A stretch of 41,878 nucleotides of DNA from Gnetum montanum. Taxonomy: Eukaryota > Streptophyta > Gnetopsida > Gnetales > Gnetaceae. Each line of letters begins with the position of its first letter. The stretch's first letter is position 1. The position numbers were made by a program, and so were the translations under genes. The stretch lies in NCBI GenBank assembly GCA_015680685.1, contig MNCI01004069.1, positions 174,974 through 216,851 on the forward strand, read 5' to 3'. A model generated the notes under the pieces. That model was not told the DNA's origin. It searched no databases and saw nothing but the letters and a program-made list of their open reading frames with translations. Below are positions 1-12,045 of this stretch, piece by piece.

Positions 1-460
1 GGTGTGTACGGCTGGCTAAGGAATCGGCTGCTTATCACACATAAGCTAAATAGGTGCGTCAGTACGACCACTTCGAGCACTTGCGTTACGTGTGGTGATC
101 CCAGTAACAATTAGTGTTTGGTAAGCCACAGTTGCATAGTTCAGGGTGTGTCCGGTAAGTGGGAACGAATGCTGACGCTAGTTAATTTAGACTTAGATCA
201 TTAGTTAGAGTTAGCTTAGTTTCTCAACCCTTTCTTCTGATAGCATAGAAGATAAACTGAAAAATACCAAAAAAATCACATACCTTAGACTTGCTTAACC
301 ATACACCGTGACACTTACAAGCAAGCCTGGGAAGACAACGAATGATTAACCCCAAGCGTTTCTTGTGGTGTTAAGGCATTTAGTCTGCGGAGTTCGACCA
401 GATCGCACGTGCATGCTCGTATTCGTATGGTTGAGTGTAGGGGTACCTTGCCACTCATCA
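1..460 (+). mobile_element. Element D: 3' part of an LTR, cut by window edge
   Basis: The right end of an LTR in plus orientation. Its last bases (GTAGGGGTACCTTGCCACTC then ATCA) match the end of the element A LTR read on the minus strand, and the body also aligns with A. The bases after 460 (GTTCATTTCC...) are not a primer-binding site. This is therefore either a 3' LTR or a solo LTR, and the element lies to the left or is gone. It sits inside element B, because B protease-region sequence resumes at 461. GTTCA (461-465) would be the right copy of a 5-bp target duplication. Several CpG dinucleotides survive, which suggests a younger insertion than B or C. Confidence 0.8.
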
Positions 461-854
461 GTTCATTTCCTGCAATCATAAAGTAGATGAGAAGACTTCC
501 AATATCAAATCATTTCCTAGGAAAGTGGCTAGCCTTTATCTAATCTATATCCACATGGATCAACATGATAGTGTGGATTTGGAAAGATGGTTGATTTGAA
601 GTTAACTCAATAGAATTTTCAAAGGTATGAACAATAGGGTTGATAGCCACAGGTGTTTTTGAGGGTTTCATTCGGTTGCTGGTTCTAAAGAATGACCTTT
701 TATAAGGCTTGGATTTAGGACCACTTGCATGGATATTTAGCTATAAATTCACTATCCTTGTGACATTTCCGTGCTATGAATACATGGGAATTTCACCCTA
801 CATGAATGAAACATGTGGCAAGGGTGTAGTTGTTTGTGGTGTAGGAGTTGATGG
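461..854 (-). pseudogene. Element B: gag/protease junction relic
   Basis: Read on the minus strand, this stretch aligns with element A at about 18300-18620, the segment between the gag tail and the protease. Shared landmarks are TTTCCTAGGAAAGTGGC near 518 (A: TTTCCTGGAAAGGTGGCC) and CTGGTTCTAAAGAATGACC near 680 (A: TTGGTTCTGAAGAAAGATC). No open frame survives. It is the continuation of B gag, displaced from 7288 onward by element C and cut on the left by element D. The rest of B pol must lie left of the window. Confidence 0.6.
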
Positions 855-1792
855 TGATGAAACATGTTTTTTTCATCAACTTCAATGTCAGTTATCTAAC
901 GTTGGAGCCTCAACATCGAGTATCTAACATCAGAGTCCAAATGCGATGTCAGGAATCTAACGTCAAAGCCTAAACATCAAGTATCCAACATTAGAGTCCA
1001 GATTCAACATCAGGTATTCCATGTCAAGGGGTATACACTAGCCCATAAATATAGTACCTAGGCTCCCGATTTGGTATGAATTTGCATTATTTTTTCTTAG
1101 TTTTATAAATAAAGTAGTCAAATTCTTACAATTTTATTCCATAATATTAGAGAATAATCAGTGAGTGCCCATACAATGGATCTAAGTCAGTTGTACGAAG
1201 TCTTATTCGAGTGGTAATGTACCTGGACATATTCCATGAATGGTAATAAGATTAAGATTAATTCTTATTCATTGCAACACTTTAACTTAGATTAGATTTA
1301 CTTTTCATGCAATTTACTTTTCATGTACTTAGTTAATATTTACATTTTCATGCATGTTAATTAATTAAGCACAAAGTACGATCGCTTCAAGCATGCATAT
1401 GACTCTTGGTAATCTTAGCAATGCTTAACGTTTGGTAACCTAGAAACATTATATGTGTTCAAGATGTGCATAGGAAGTGGAATCGGATACTTATATTAGG
1501 GTAGTTGATCATTAATTAGCAATTAGATTACTTGAATTGATTATAAATTGAGTTTCAACCTATTGTTAATCATAGAACAATAAAATATAAAATAATTAAA
1601 ATCATATGCCTCACTCTAGACTAAACCATACATGACAAATCTACCACTAGTCCAAGTGGAAAGACAACAAATTGCAATCAAGGCATAGCAATTTAAATGC
1701 CACAACTAGTCCCATCCATGAAATTCGACTGAATCATACGTGAACTCTTATGAGTTGTATGGTTGGGCGTAGGGGTACCTCATCACTCATCA
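855..1792 (+). repeat. Element C 5' LTR (938 bp)
   Basis: It starts TGATGAAACATG and ends CATCACTCATCA immediately before the primer site. Most of its length aligns with 6425-7287. It is about 75 bp longer than its partner because a 61-bp U3 unit is present twice here. A TATA-like ATAAATATA lies at about 1045, in the same place as TATAAATA in the 3' LTR. Confidence 0.88.
894..1015 (+). repeat. 61-bp tandem duplication in the C U3 region
   Basis: Two diverged units start at 894 (ATCTAACGTTGGAGCCT) and 955 (ATCTAACGTCAAAGCCT). Each contains alternating CATC/GATGTC words. The 3' LTR of the same element keeps only about one unit (near 6465-6530). The region sits just upstream of the TATA-like site, where repeated enhancer units of LTR promoters are usually found. 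Confidence 0.7.
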
Positions 1793-1793
1793 T

Positions 1794-1811
1794 TGGCATT
1801 GTTACCAAGGA
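1794..1811 (+). promoter_or_regulatory. Element C primer-binding site, tRNA-Asp type
   Basis: TGGCATTGTTACCAAGGA follows the 5' LTR after one base. It matches the canonical plant TGGCGCCGTTGCCGGGGA, complementary to the 3' end of tRNA-Asp, except for C-to-T and G-to-A changes of the kind produced by decay of methylated cytosine. Confidence 0.8.
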
Positions 1812-1924
1812 TGGTGCTAGTTATCTAGATTAGTTATACTATCCATGATCATTGTAAAGGTATTAATGATCTAGCTCTTAGAAAACATTAATATTTTAAG
1901 TCACACACATTGTTAGAAAAAACC

Positions 1925-3910
1925 ATGTCTTCTTCACATAGGACCAATAATGCATTGTATGATGGGAACACTTGTAGGAGAAATGATAGGATATATACTA
2001 AATAAAATTGGAGTGAACAACCTCAAGCAGGGATTTTCTATGCTCATTTAGATGCTTACTACACTTAAAGACTATGTCCAGCTAAGGTAGACAATCCTAG
2101 AAGATATGGAGTAAATCCTAGATCAAGGAGGGCTTCAAGGCCTAAGAAATCCTCTAAACATAAATAAGATAAATCAAGGTACCCTGGGAAGAACTATAGA
2201 AGCCATGATGATTCTTCTAGCTCCTCATCTTCCTCTTCCTTTTCAATGTCTAGTTCTGATGAAGATGAATGTAGGTATAGAGATAGAGCTTCACTATAGG
2301 GTCAAGACAAAAATAGAAATCAAACCCAAGGGAAAAATCAAAGACATCACCATGAGCATAGTTAAGATTGTTGTAATCATACAAATAGAAATAGAAATTT
2401 TCCTCACAATGTGTCTAATGACGATGAACCCTTATTGGCCACTAAGAGCTTGATGCGAATCATAGAGGCAATTAAGATACCTCACAAGCATCACAAGTCA
2501 CCTACCTAGGCTTAATATTAATAATATCCCTAAGTTTGTGAAAGGCTATGATTCTAATCCATAACATCATCTACAAGCTTTTCATGATGCCTCTACCTTA
2601 TAAAACATTGAAAGTGGATGGAAAAAGCTTAAGCTCTTTCCCAGGACACTAATCGATGAAGATAAAACTTGGTATACATCGTTAGGACCAAGTTCCATTC
2701 ACCAATTGTCCACAATGCTAGAACTTTTTAATGAAAAATACAAAACCTATGCAAGAGTGTCCAACCTAAGAAAAGAAATCCAAGAGTGAAAGAAAGAAAA
2801 TCATGAATCCTTGGAAGTGTCCTTGGAAAGATATTATTCACTACTACATAGATGCCCAAGCCATGGTTCTCTAAGGAAAGGCAACTTTTCCACATCATAG
2901 ATGGGCTTCATAATGAAATAAGGGAGATCCTTGGGATGTATGCTCCAGGTCAATTATATGAGCTATGAACCCATCAGATCTAAGATTTAATAAAGCATGT
3001 GGTGAAAGAAGAAGGAGAGCTATATAGACAAGAGAATGTAGAGGAAAATAACTGGGACCCAACTTTGTAAAAGAAAAGCATCCATATATATGATAAGGAA
3101 AAAGAGGTAACTCTTGATGAGATGATATTACAACAAACCTTGCCATTAAAAAATTCTCTCATTGAGCTTGAAGCAAAGTTGCTTAAGATGTTAGAATTGA
3201 TGAATGAGAGTTAAAACTTGCGAAGAAATCATAGAACATAGAGTAGCGCAAAATGAATCAAATGATCACAAAAAATGGAGGAAAAAGAACCAAGAGACAA
3301 CTAGGAACACTTTTCAGCACAAAGGAAAAATGGCTAAAGAAAGTCATGCAATAGACTCAACCACAAACAAAGATAATGGATGTAACATCTGTGTATATGA
3401 CCATCCGAAGGGCAATTTCCCAATCTTGTTACATCTACATAAGAGTTGGGTGGGGGCATTAAATCCATTGTTTATATTGAAGTACATGCCCAAGATATTT
3501 CCTCTTCTGCATAGTAATTTTAGACAACCCCAAAACCAATCGTAGTATCTTAGGCAAACTTATTACTAGCCTCAACACCGGCATCAACTGCAGTGGCAAA
3601 AACCATAGTCGTGGGGGAGTCCACCACCAAACTAGCCCTATCCTTCCTACCAACAAAACCCATATGGATATTATGTTCAACACACTATTTCACCAACTAG
3701 TTTTACTTCCTGTACTTCAAATCACTACTACCACTCTCCCAAATATCACTATCCCGCAACATCTTATACGAGATTACCACCTCACACCTCTCACCCTACA
3801 TCATATCCTTAATATTCTCATACTCACCTCCACCATATGTCACCTCCAACAACATAGGAAGGTTCAACATCATAACATCAATGAGAGAATGCCACTTGTG
3901 CTATGAACAT
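1925..3910 (+). pseudogene. Element C gag relic
   Basis: Starting from the ATG at 1925, the reading frame can be followed only in pieces because of many stops and frameshifts. Visible parts, in order: a serine-rich tract with acidic and basic residues near 2210-2340; the capsid-like core near 2560-2880, with words shared with A (KLKLFPRTLI, STMLELFNEKY, RVSNLRK, YYSLLHRCPSHG); a lysine-rich segment near 3200-3360; a zinc knuckle near 3381 (CNIC-3-H-4, last Cys replaced by Phe); and a Pro/Gln/Tyr-rich tail to about 3900. Gag packages the RNA genome. This copy cannot be translated. Confidence 0.8.
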
Positions 3911-4019
3911 ACACATAAATGATAACGCTAGTAGATCTCAACCAAAGTTTCAAAAACATCCCTTCTAAAGGAAAGGTCATAAGCTGAAGTAAAACACTCA
4001 TGGATCTACTACATCACTT

Positions 4020-4380
4020 GAAATAGCACTAGGCCAATCTGATGTAACTAGCTTCCTTACAAAAAGATGTATCCTAATTATACACAAAATCCAATAACCA
4101 TCACCACTCCAACACAAAACATAAATGATAAACCTATCATTGTGGAGAGACAAAAGAATCCATGCATTACCAATAATGATAAGGGATGTAGTTGTGGGCC
4201 AAAAGTTCAAAATCTTAACATAGCTCCTACACCAACCCACCATAGAGTTCAAGAGCAAGTGTGTGAGCAAAAGCCAATCTATGCAGTAGCCACTAAACTA
4301 GAAGACACCCTGTGACATGAAAATGAGAATATAAAACTATCTCAAAGATGCATGGAAGTAACTAATTTGCATATCAGTTC
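4020..4380 (+). pseudogene. Element C protease-RT linker fragment
   Basis: An open stretch at 4067-4315 contains PCITNNDKGCSC followed by YAVATKLEDT. It corresponds to PCITYSDIGCNC and YAAATR-EDT just after the protease of A (about 17780-17990, minus strand). The protease core itself is missing, and the sequence after about 4380 no longer matches pol. This marks the left side of the internal deletion. Confidence 0.6.
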
Positions 4381-6413
4381 TAGAATTTTCTAATTCTTCA
4401 TATGTTTTCCATTTCTTAATATTTTTCTCTATTCTTGAGTCATTCTCTTTATGTTTTATGAATGACTTTTATGTTTTTATTAATAAAATTTCCAAGTCAT
4501 GATGCAAAAGTTAACGCTATGTGTTGGGTTTTCATGCTCTGCTATCAAAATGCTTGAGTAAGTAATTAGGTAAAGCAGTGAGATCACCTCATCCATCCCT
4601 CAAGTTCTCTAAATAAAAGGTCTTTTTATGGAAACAATTTGCTTCTTATTTTATGAAACTAAAATTAATCAATGATCATTATACCTTGAAGAAAGAGGAA
4701 ATGACCAAGAGGAAATGGCAAAGGGTGTGACCTCAAGGGGACTTGTTGGATTCTCTTTTTGACTTCCTTCATGTGGTTCATAACTCCTCTTGGAACATAT
4801 CATCACTCCTCTATTGACCAATAAAAAGGAAGCTTTGTCTTTGCATGGTGTGGTTCCCATCCAAAAAAAAAGACAAAAAAACATTAAAAAATAATAAAAA
4901 ATTATGAAAATTCAAAGCACACCCCTTAGACATAATAATGGGCTACAAGCACTGGTTATGGGGTTGGAAAGACATGTTACCCATGCCCAAAGGCATCCCT
5001 CTAACTAAGGTCATTCCTTCCTTCTTCTCTTTTTTTTTTTACTTTTTGAAGTGATGATTGTTCTTTGAGGTGGTTGTGGACTTATGGTGGTTGGCAAGAT
5101 GGAACACATCAATGCAAGGTCACTATTCATGGTATGGACTTGGTCTGAACTTGGATGAATAGGTATGTTGATCATTTTAATCACACTTATCACAAGAACC
5201 TATTAAGGACATGATCAAGTACCTTACATCTCGATCTCTACAATCCCTTCTCATCTCATTATTCACCTCATTTCTGCATGTGATTATGAGACTTTTAGTT
5301 TTTTGTAGTATAGTTCAAGATCCTAACCACGGTAGTTGTGTGTTGTTTGGAACAAAGGCATGATCTACATTTAACTTCTTGAGTGCCCACAGACATCTAT
5401 AGAAGTGGTTATGCAAGGGCATTATGGTAAGAGCCTGCTTTGGTGAGGACCCATGTGCAAAAATTTTGTTAATCATGGCTTTGAACTAACCTTCATGTCT
5501 TCTAGAACATCAATGATGGTTTCTCTGAATTTATGCATGATTTTGGAACTACTTCTCATCTTTTCATTAATTTCCTATTTTTCTATTTCAATATCCATTA
5601 ATATTTCTTGGCTTTCTTCTGAATTGGACCTTCAGTTTCAATTATTCAAAAACCTATGTGCTTATGGAGTTATGCTTATTAGTCATGGGAGATACAGATG
5701 CCTACTGTAAAATTTTCCAACATCCTATTTTTGAACATCATGGTAACTAATAGTAATTGATCAAAATAATGTGAACAGCTTGATGATTTTAGTTACCTCA
5801 TAGCCTTAGGCATAGTATGTTGTAATTACCTTGTGCATAAAAGAAAACTAAGAGATCTAAAAAGGATTGATTATTAAGAAAAAATTTACCAAAACTAATG
5901 TTGATCCTTTGGTGATTTCAAGTGATGCTAAAAGAAACACCTAAGGAAGAAGGTCTTTTTCCAAGCATGAAAACAAAGCCAAGAGAGGAATAACAAAGGA
6001 TATGTCCATAGACAAATCATAGCACATACAAGATAGTAGCTCAAGCTTCACATGTTTGCTAAATCCATGGGGAAATGAGAAGAGATTTCAATCCACACTT
6101 CAAGAATGTTTTGCATAACCAAAGAAGCATCGACATAATAATCAAGGTTAAAACTCTACCACTGCTAGTAATAACAAGGAGAATCATCTTCAACGAATTC
6201 TTGAAGACCTCTACAAATTTTGTAATCTTCAATGTCTATCCAATCTTTATGTCACTCTATCATTTTGTATGCATCCACTTGAATAAAATTTTGTAATGTG
6301 ACACTCAAAGTTAGTAAATAGTTTGCATATTAGTCAATAATCCCATACATTCCAAATATTTTGTAAGAAACTTGTTCCTCCTCTTCTACACATGAGGATG
6401 AGTTTTCATTCAG
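4381..6413 (+). other. Element C 3' internal region, no gene seen
   Basis: Non-coding sequence between the pol deletion and the polypurine tract. Its middle matches A's post-integrase region in the element's own orientation: AAAGGGTGTGACCTCAAGGG near 4722, and ATTCAAAGCACACCCCTTAG near 4910 (A about 14150-14170 on minus). The only frames present (5453-5710, 6075-6296) have no recognisable domain and no counterpart in A. Confidence 0.6.
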
Positions 6414-6424
6414 TCATGGGCGTA
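6414..6424 (+). promoter_or_regulatory. Element C polypurine tract
   Basis: TCATGGGCGTA abuts the 3' LTR start. The same site in A reads TCATGGGGGTA. It is the likely primer for second-strand synthesis, here with one purine changed to C. Confidence 0.6.
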
Positions 6425-7287
6425 TGATGAACTATGTTTTTTTCATTAGCTCTGATGTCAAGTATCTAACATTGGAGCCTCAACATCGGAGTCCATATGT
6501 GACACTAGGTATCTGACGTCAAGGCATATATGCTAGCCTATAAATATAGCACATGGGCTCCTGATTTGGTATGATTTTTGCATTATTTTTTTATAGTTTT
6601 GTCAATAGAGTAGTCAAATTCTTGCAGTTTTATTCTATAATCTTAAAGAACAGTCAATGAGTATCCATAGAGTGGATCTAAGTCAGTTTTATAAAGTCTT
6701 ATTCGAGTGGCAATGTACCTGGACATATTCCATGAATGATAATAAGATCGAGATTGATTCTTATTTATTGTAGCACTTTGACTTAGATTAGATTTACTTT
6801 TCATGCAATTTACTTTTCATGTACTTATTTAATATTTACATTTTCATGCATGTTAATTAATTAAGCACATAAGTATGATCACTTCAAGCATGCATATGAC
6901 TCTTGGAAATCCTAGCGACACTTAACGTTTAGTAACTCAGCAATCTTATATGTGTTTAGGATGTGCATGGGAAGTGGAATCAGATAGTTATGTTAGGCTA
7001 GTTGATTATTAATTAGCAATTAGATTAGTTGAATTAATTATAAATTGAGTTTCAACCTATTGTTAATTGTAGAACAATAAAATATAAAATAATAAATCAT
7101 AAACCTCACTCTAGACTAAACCATACATGACAAAGCTACCACTAGTCTAAGTGGGAAGACAATAAACTATAAGCAAGGCATAGCGATCTAGATGCCACAG
7201 CTATTCCCATCCATGAAATTCAACTAGATCATGCGTGAATGCTTGTGATTCATATGGTTGGGCATAGGGGTACCTCGTTGCTCATCA
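6425..7287 (+). repeat. Element C 3' LTR (863 bp)
   Basis: It starts TGATGAACTATG and ends GTTGCTCATCA, and aligns with 855-1792. A TATA box (TATAAATA) lies at 6539-6546. Differences from the 5' LTR are frequent, so the insertion is not recent. Confidence 0.87.
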
Positions 7288-10200
7288 ATGGGTGTTAAGG
7301 AGGATGGAAGGGAAAGAAAAATTCCCCCTTAGAGAAGGTATTTTATAGAATTCTGGAGGGTATTAGTGGTAAGGGAAGGAGGCATGGATAATGGAGTCAT
7401 GTGGGGATACACACTACTAGACATAGTATCCATAACGATTATGGTTGCCGATAAGGATATTGCTGATGTGGTGGTGGTGTCCACCATGACTATGGGTGTT
7501 GCCACTATTGATATTGGTCTTGAGGTTGAGAAGGTGCTTCACTTAGATAATACATTTATTGATGGAACTATTTCCTATAGTTGCCTTGTGGATAAGGTAA
7601 CCACAAAAGTGCTTGCCATTTTTCCAATCTAGGATTTAAAGCATACATCCCTAGATTCTTACAAATGTGATGCCACTAGATAACATCTCTTAGGATGTTC
7701 ATATTGGAAAATGTTACAATCATCATCATCTATTTCTACATTTGTAACCTCCTCTACTACTACAACTTTATCCTTGTTCTTATAATATCCCTATTCTACA
7801 TCCTATTGCTTCCTTCTTTCTTGACCACTACCTTCTTGGTCTCTTCATTCCTCTGCAATTTGCAAATTTGTTTTGAACTTCTCATCCAAGGAGTTCCACA
7901 TCTTACCTTAGTTAATATTTCAATGATCGATTTCTATTTTGGTAAGGTTTTCCTCTACAGAACTTTATCTAGTGGTGCCTCTTCCTCAGTATCATAGAAA
8001 TGAATCTTCCTTTTTCAAATTGAGGAATCCCTATTATACTCTTCTACACTCTCATGGTTTTTAAGTTCACCTTCTTCTTTGGTCACCTAATCTATCAACC
8101 TTTCAATATGATGGGCCTGTAGCTCAAAAAGCCTCCCTTAGGTATAAACCCTAAGAGTTTTCCTTGTTTCATTCTTGAGCCCATCTATGATATGGTGCAG
8201 CTAATTTTTTTGGAAATATCCATGGCCTAGGCATCAATGAAAAAGAGCATAGTACCTATCCAATGCTTCATCCAAGTGTTGATGACTGTTTCAGACCACC
8301 AACATTGGGGCCTTTAGTCTTGTGACCTAGGTCATAGGAAACGAAGGTGTTCTTCAAATAGGGTGTAGGTGCTAGCTAGTCTCTAGCAACACTAAGGCCT
8401 AGATACCTCCATATAAACTCAATAGTTATGAAATGAACTAATCATGAGTATGTGTTTGTTGTTGCAAATGTTGAAATGGTTGGGTTGTGTATGAAACTAT
8501 AATTGGCTATCATTAAAGAAATTTAGTTAACTTTGTTAAATACTAGGAGTTATTGAAGGTTCCTATTTTGTCAAGTCACTTAGTCTATATAGTCCCTATA
8601 GTGCATTACTTATAACAAATAATATTTTACAAAAACATTTGAGAACAATTCTACCAATCTACTCCTAATTTCCCCTAGAAAGAAAATTCCATAAGAAAAT
8701 TAGAAATAGAGTGAGATTCAATGGACTTAGAAAGAGAAAAGAAAAGAAAACATATTTGTGTGGTATCTCAAATATTTAAGCAAGATAAATTGACACGAGA
8801 AAACACTTCAAAATAAAGTTGTTCCAATTCAGTCTAACTATGAATTGTCCAAACCCTTTGAGCTTAAAAAGCAATTTCCTAAAAGACACTATCTTTTAAC
8901 TACCAAAAATCTTTATAAATGACAAAGTACAAGCTTCTATTTGGCTAGTTAAAATTGTTCAATAATTACAAACAATAGAACTTCTTGTAATATTAAGGTA
9001 ATAAACTTTAGAAATAAAGAAGCTATTTTAGTTATCTCAAAATATCAAATATTTTCTAAATTTCCTAAACTTAAACAAATAATTTCGCTAAGACATTATT
9101 ATTAAATTGCTCAAGATGTTTTTCTACAACATAAGGCCTTGCATGGAAAACCTTAATAGAAGTCTAATATTATACAAAAATAGAGCTATAAAGGCAACCT
9201 AGGAAAATCCCAAAATTAAAAGCCAAGCACGATACTATCTAAACCATTAGCTAAGTAACTAAAATAAAATGGGAATGAAATGAACTCAAAAAATGTTTAA
9301 AAAGAAATTGAATTAATGTCTTTATCAAGTCATGCTTTACAAGAATTCGTCAAATTTGCTTCTTCCAAATCCTCCTTTAAATCCTACCCTTGAAGGTTCT
9401 CTTATATTGACCTTAGGGTAGTTACAATAATGATGAGAAGTTAACAGTATTACAAATATTTAGGGATATTAATTCACTAGCTATGTATAAGTTTCCTGAG
9501 ATCACCTCTGGAGCTACATAATTAGGACTACCATAGTTGAATTTAAGAAAATGTTCATCCCATAGTATGTTAATTAGTCCAAAGTCAACAATATTAACAT
9601 TCCATTTTACTTGTTATATTAAGCTCCATCACTACAACACATTGAATGTTGTTTCTTGGTAGAGCACTAATGGTGAATAATATTTTTTTTTATCAAAGGG
9701 AAAATGCTTATCTTTGAGCTCAAATTGATCATACACTTCTTTAACATTAACCATGATCTTTTAGAATATTTCTTTCCTAGAAACAAACATAGTGCCTCTA
9801 CTCCTTCCATTGTCATTAGTAATGGTAACATGGTACGAAAAAGCATATTGACGATTAGCAAAACAAACATTAAAGTGGTTGGATAATAAGCTGATGGGAA
9901 TTCCACATCTGCCCATAGTAGGCCTCCTCATTGCCATTAAATGAGACACAGTGGTAGTGGCTGAGCTCAATGGTGATTTTTGTAGTACCATTTGAGACAC
10001 ATTAACTTTGTGCAAAAGTGATCATTTGAAGAAATAAAATTAGGGAGAATAAATGCAACCCATATTATTACTAAAGAGAACTTTTCAATAGCCCCATTGT
10101 CAAATACTAAAAGTAAACAGTTTGTGTTGTCATATATTGCCTCCCTCAAAATCTTCAAATATTAAATTTGCAACTCAAACTTCTCAAAGCTTCTATTAAT

Positions 10201-11576
10201 AAGTGTCGTAACCTCATAAAACTTGGTCCATTAAATGGCCAAAATGTGCCAATATTAATGACTCGTGATTTATATGTTTCCATTCTTGAATCTATTTCCA
10301 CAAGTTGGACACTCTAGAGTAGATTTGGTACTTGTCATTGAAATGCTCCAGCATCATACTCCATCAACAAATAAATTCTATTTCTAAGAACCAATACCAG
10401 CTTTCATATTTCTTAATAAGTTTCCTCAAAAATATTTTTAGCTTTTGTCATTTATTTTCAATGTTCTATAAAGCACAAGCATCATGAAAGGCTTGCATAT
10501 GGTCCTGTGGATCTGAGTTATATTCCCGTTCAAATTTGAGAATATTATTCATATCCAATATCTTGATTCAAATGTCTTTCATGTTCCTTGTTAGGCTTCT
10601 AACAAGCTCTTAAATGTTTAACATGCCAACAAAGGCTCATCATAGTCATAATGATCTTGGTGACCCTTTTCATGGTCATGATGTCTATGATGAGTCATGT
10701 TATGCCTTCTTTCTCGATGATGATCCTTCCTTTGTTATTATCCTTGCCACTGTTCTCAATCATCTTGGTGGGATCTACATTAATTCCCATCCCACCATTC
10801 ATTTCCATCCCGACCATGGTTATTCTTTCTTCTATCTTAGCCTCTACTTTTCTTTTCAAAGTTGAAGGAGGAAGATGATGAAGATAATGATGAGGATGAG
10901 GAAGAAGGAGAACTAGCATCAGAACAATGCTTGCTAGTTCCTCTCCATTGATCCCTACCCCAATCATCTTGGTTGTCTTTATATTTATGCTTATTGTTAT
11001 CCTTGCTTTTGAATGAGTGGCTTCAGTCATTATCTTTTGAGGCCCCCTAGTTTTGAAAACCATTCTTTCCCTCACCTAGGTTGTCCACAATTGATTGCAT
11101 CCATTAGATAAGGGTCTTCTAATCCTAGAAAGGAGGAGATTCTGTGTATTGGGATTGGCCTTAAAAGAAGTCCTTAACTTCTGTATTTTGCTACAAGAAT
11201 AACTAGGTTTGGATCCTCTTATCCTTAGAGGCCTCATATTGTTCTTCCATCTATCAATCCTTCTTTCATTGGGCATCGATGAGGTGATATTTCTGATAAG
11301 TATGGTTTTAGACCTCGTACTCTGCGTTAAGTGTAGTGATGCCTAGCCTAGTAAGATTACTCATCAACATGGCAAGAATAGATTGGTTGGGATGTTACCT
11401 TCCATATTCCTCCATTGCAATTGCTCATCCTAATGCAAGATTAAAGTGAAATCTAGATTGTAGGGATCTAAATGGGTCTAAGCAACACAAAGTTGTTAGG
11501 GCATTTTTTGGACATCTTTTCATTGATTGGTTCTTCCTGTAAAGGGTGGAAAATCATTCCTACAAGAAGAAGCCAT
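7288..11576 (-). pseudogene. Element B gag relic
   Basis: Degenerate gag read right to left from the ATG at 11576 (MASSCRND...). Recognisable parts: an N-terminal motif like A's FIFHQDEQLR near 11410-11440; a serine-rich and charged segment near 10700-11000; core sequence near 10200-10500 parallel to A's; a zinc knuckle near 7640-7690 reading CNIF-QYE-H-PKRC-Y, with two cysteines lost; and a Gly/Pro-rich tail near 7370-7560, matching A at about 18700-18900. Frameshifts and stops occur throughout. Gag continues at 854 beyond the inserted element C. B is clearly older than A by its level of decay. Confidence 0.7.
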
Positions 11577-11702
11577 ATTATCTTTTTCTAAAAATAGTTT
11601 GCTTGCTCTCATTTCCTCAATGATTTATCATTGATTATCCTTACAACATCTTTGTATAATTTTATTATCTTTTCCTACTTATCATACTTAGCTAAAATAG
11701 GT

Positions 11703-11719
11703 CCCCTGTAATGATGCCA
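11703..11719 (-). promoter_or_regulatory. Element B primer-binding site
   Basis: On the minus strand this reads TGGCATCATTACAGGGG, a decayed TGGCGCCGTTGCCGGGG (tRNA-Asp type). It lies one base inside the LTR that starts at 11721. Confidence 0.65.
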
Positions 11720-11720
11720 A

Positions 11721-12045
11721 TGATGAGCAACAAGTAGTCCCTACACCCAACCATACAAATAACAAGCATGCACCAACAATCTAGTCAAATTTTATGGACT
11801 TAGCTCCTAAGTATGCTTATAGACAAAGATTGTTGTCTTCCTAACTCCCACTTGTATATACTCTTATGCATGGCTAAGTGTGAGTTAAGGCATGGATGTT
11901 TCTCTATGTTTATTTTTTATATATATTTTTAGCCTAAGTGTTGGGTGGAAAGATTAATAATTGATAATTAACTATTCTAACTATCTAATGGTTCTAAAGC
12001 TAACTATCCTAACATAAGTATCTGTACCCACTTATCGTATACATT
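11721..12045 (-). repeat. Element B 5' LTR, U5-side part (split by A)
   Basis: It begins TGATGAGCAACAAG on the plus strand, the LTR 3' end in element sense. It aligns with the first about 325 bp of the A LTR (CCCTACACCCAACCATACAAAT, the TTGTTGTCTTCCTAACT block) and stops at the ACATT where A is inserted. The remaining 506 bp lie at 21875-22380, giving a total of about 831 bp. Confidence 0.8.
12041..12045. repeat. Target-site duplication of A, left copy (ACATT)
   Basis: ACATT directly before the TGATGA terminus, repeated exactly at 21870-21874 after TCATCA. It fixes the insertion point of A and both LTR ends. Confidence 0.85.

Larger units (their letters stand above)
855..7287 (+). mobile_element. 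Element C: Athila-like LTR retrotransposon, internally deleted
   Basis: A complete LTR-to-LTR unit in plus orientation, bounded by TGATGA at 855 and TCATCA ending at 7287. The order is 5' LTR, tRNA-Asp-type primer site, gag relic, a fragment of the protease-RT linker, untranslated 3' sequence, polypurine tract, 3' LTR. RT, RNase H and integrase are absent: sequence matching A's post-protease region (A about 17780-17990) is followed shortly by sequence matching A's post-integrase region (A about 14100-14370). The copy could only have moved with proteins supplied by relatives, or it was deleted after insertion. It lies inside B gag. ATGG occurs on both sides (851-854, 7288-7291), a possible but imperfect target duplication. 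Confidence 0.85.

Noticed and set aside
5453-5710. Hydrophobic plus-strand frame in element C as env
   Set aside because: It has no counterpart in the matching region of A, and the hydrophobicity follows from T-rich sequence.
10695-11075. 126-codon minus-strand protein
   Set aside because: It overlaps the charged, serine-rich gag segment of B in another frame. Its Ile/Lys/Met-rich composition is a by-product of the repeat-like codons in gag.
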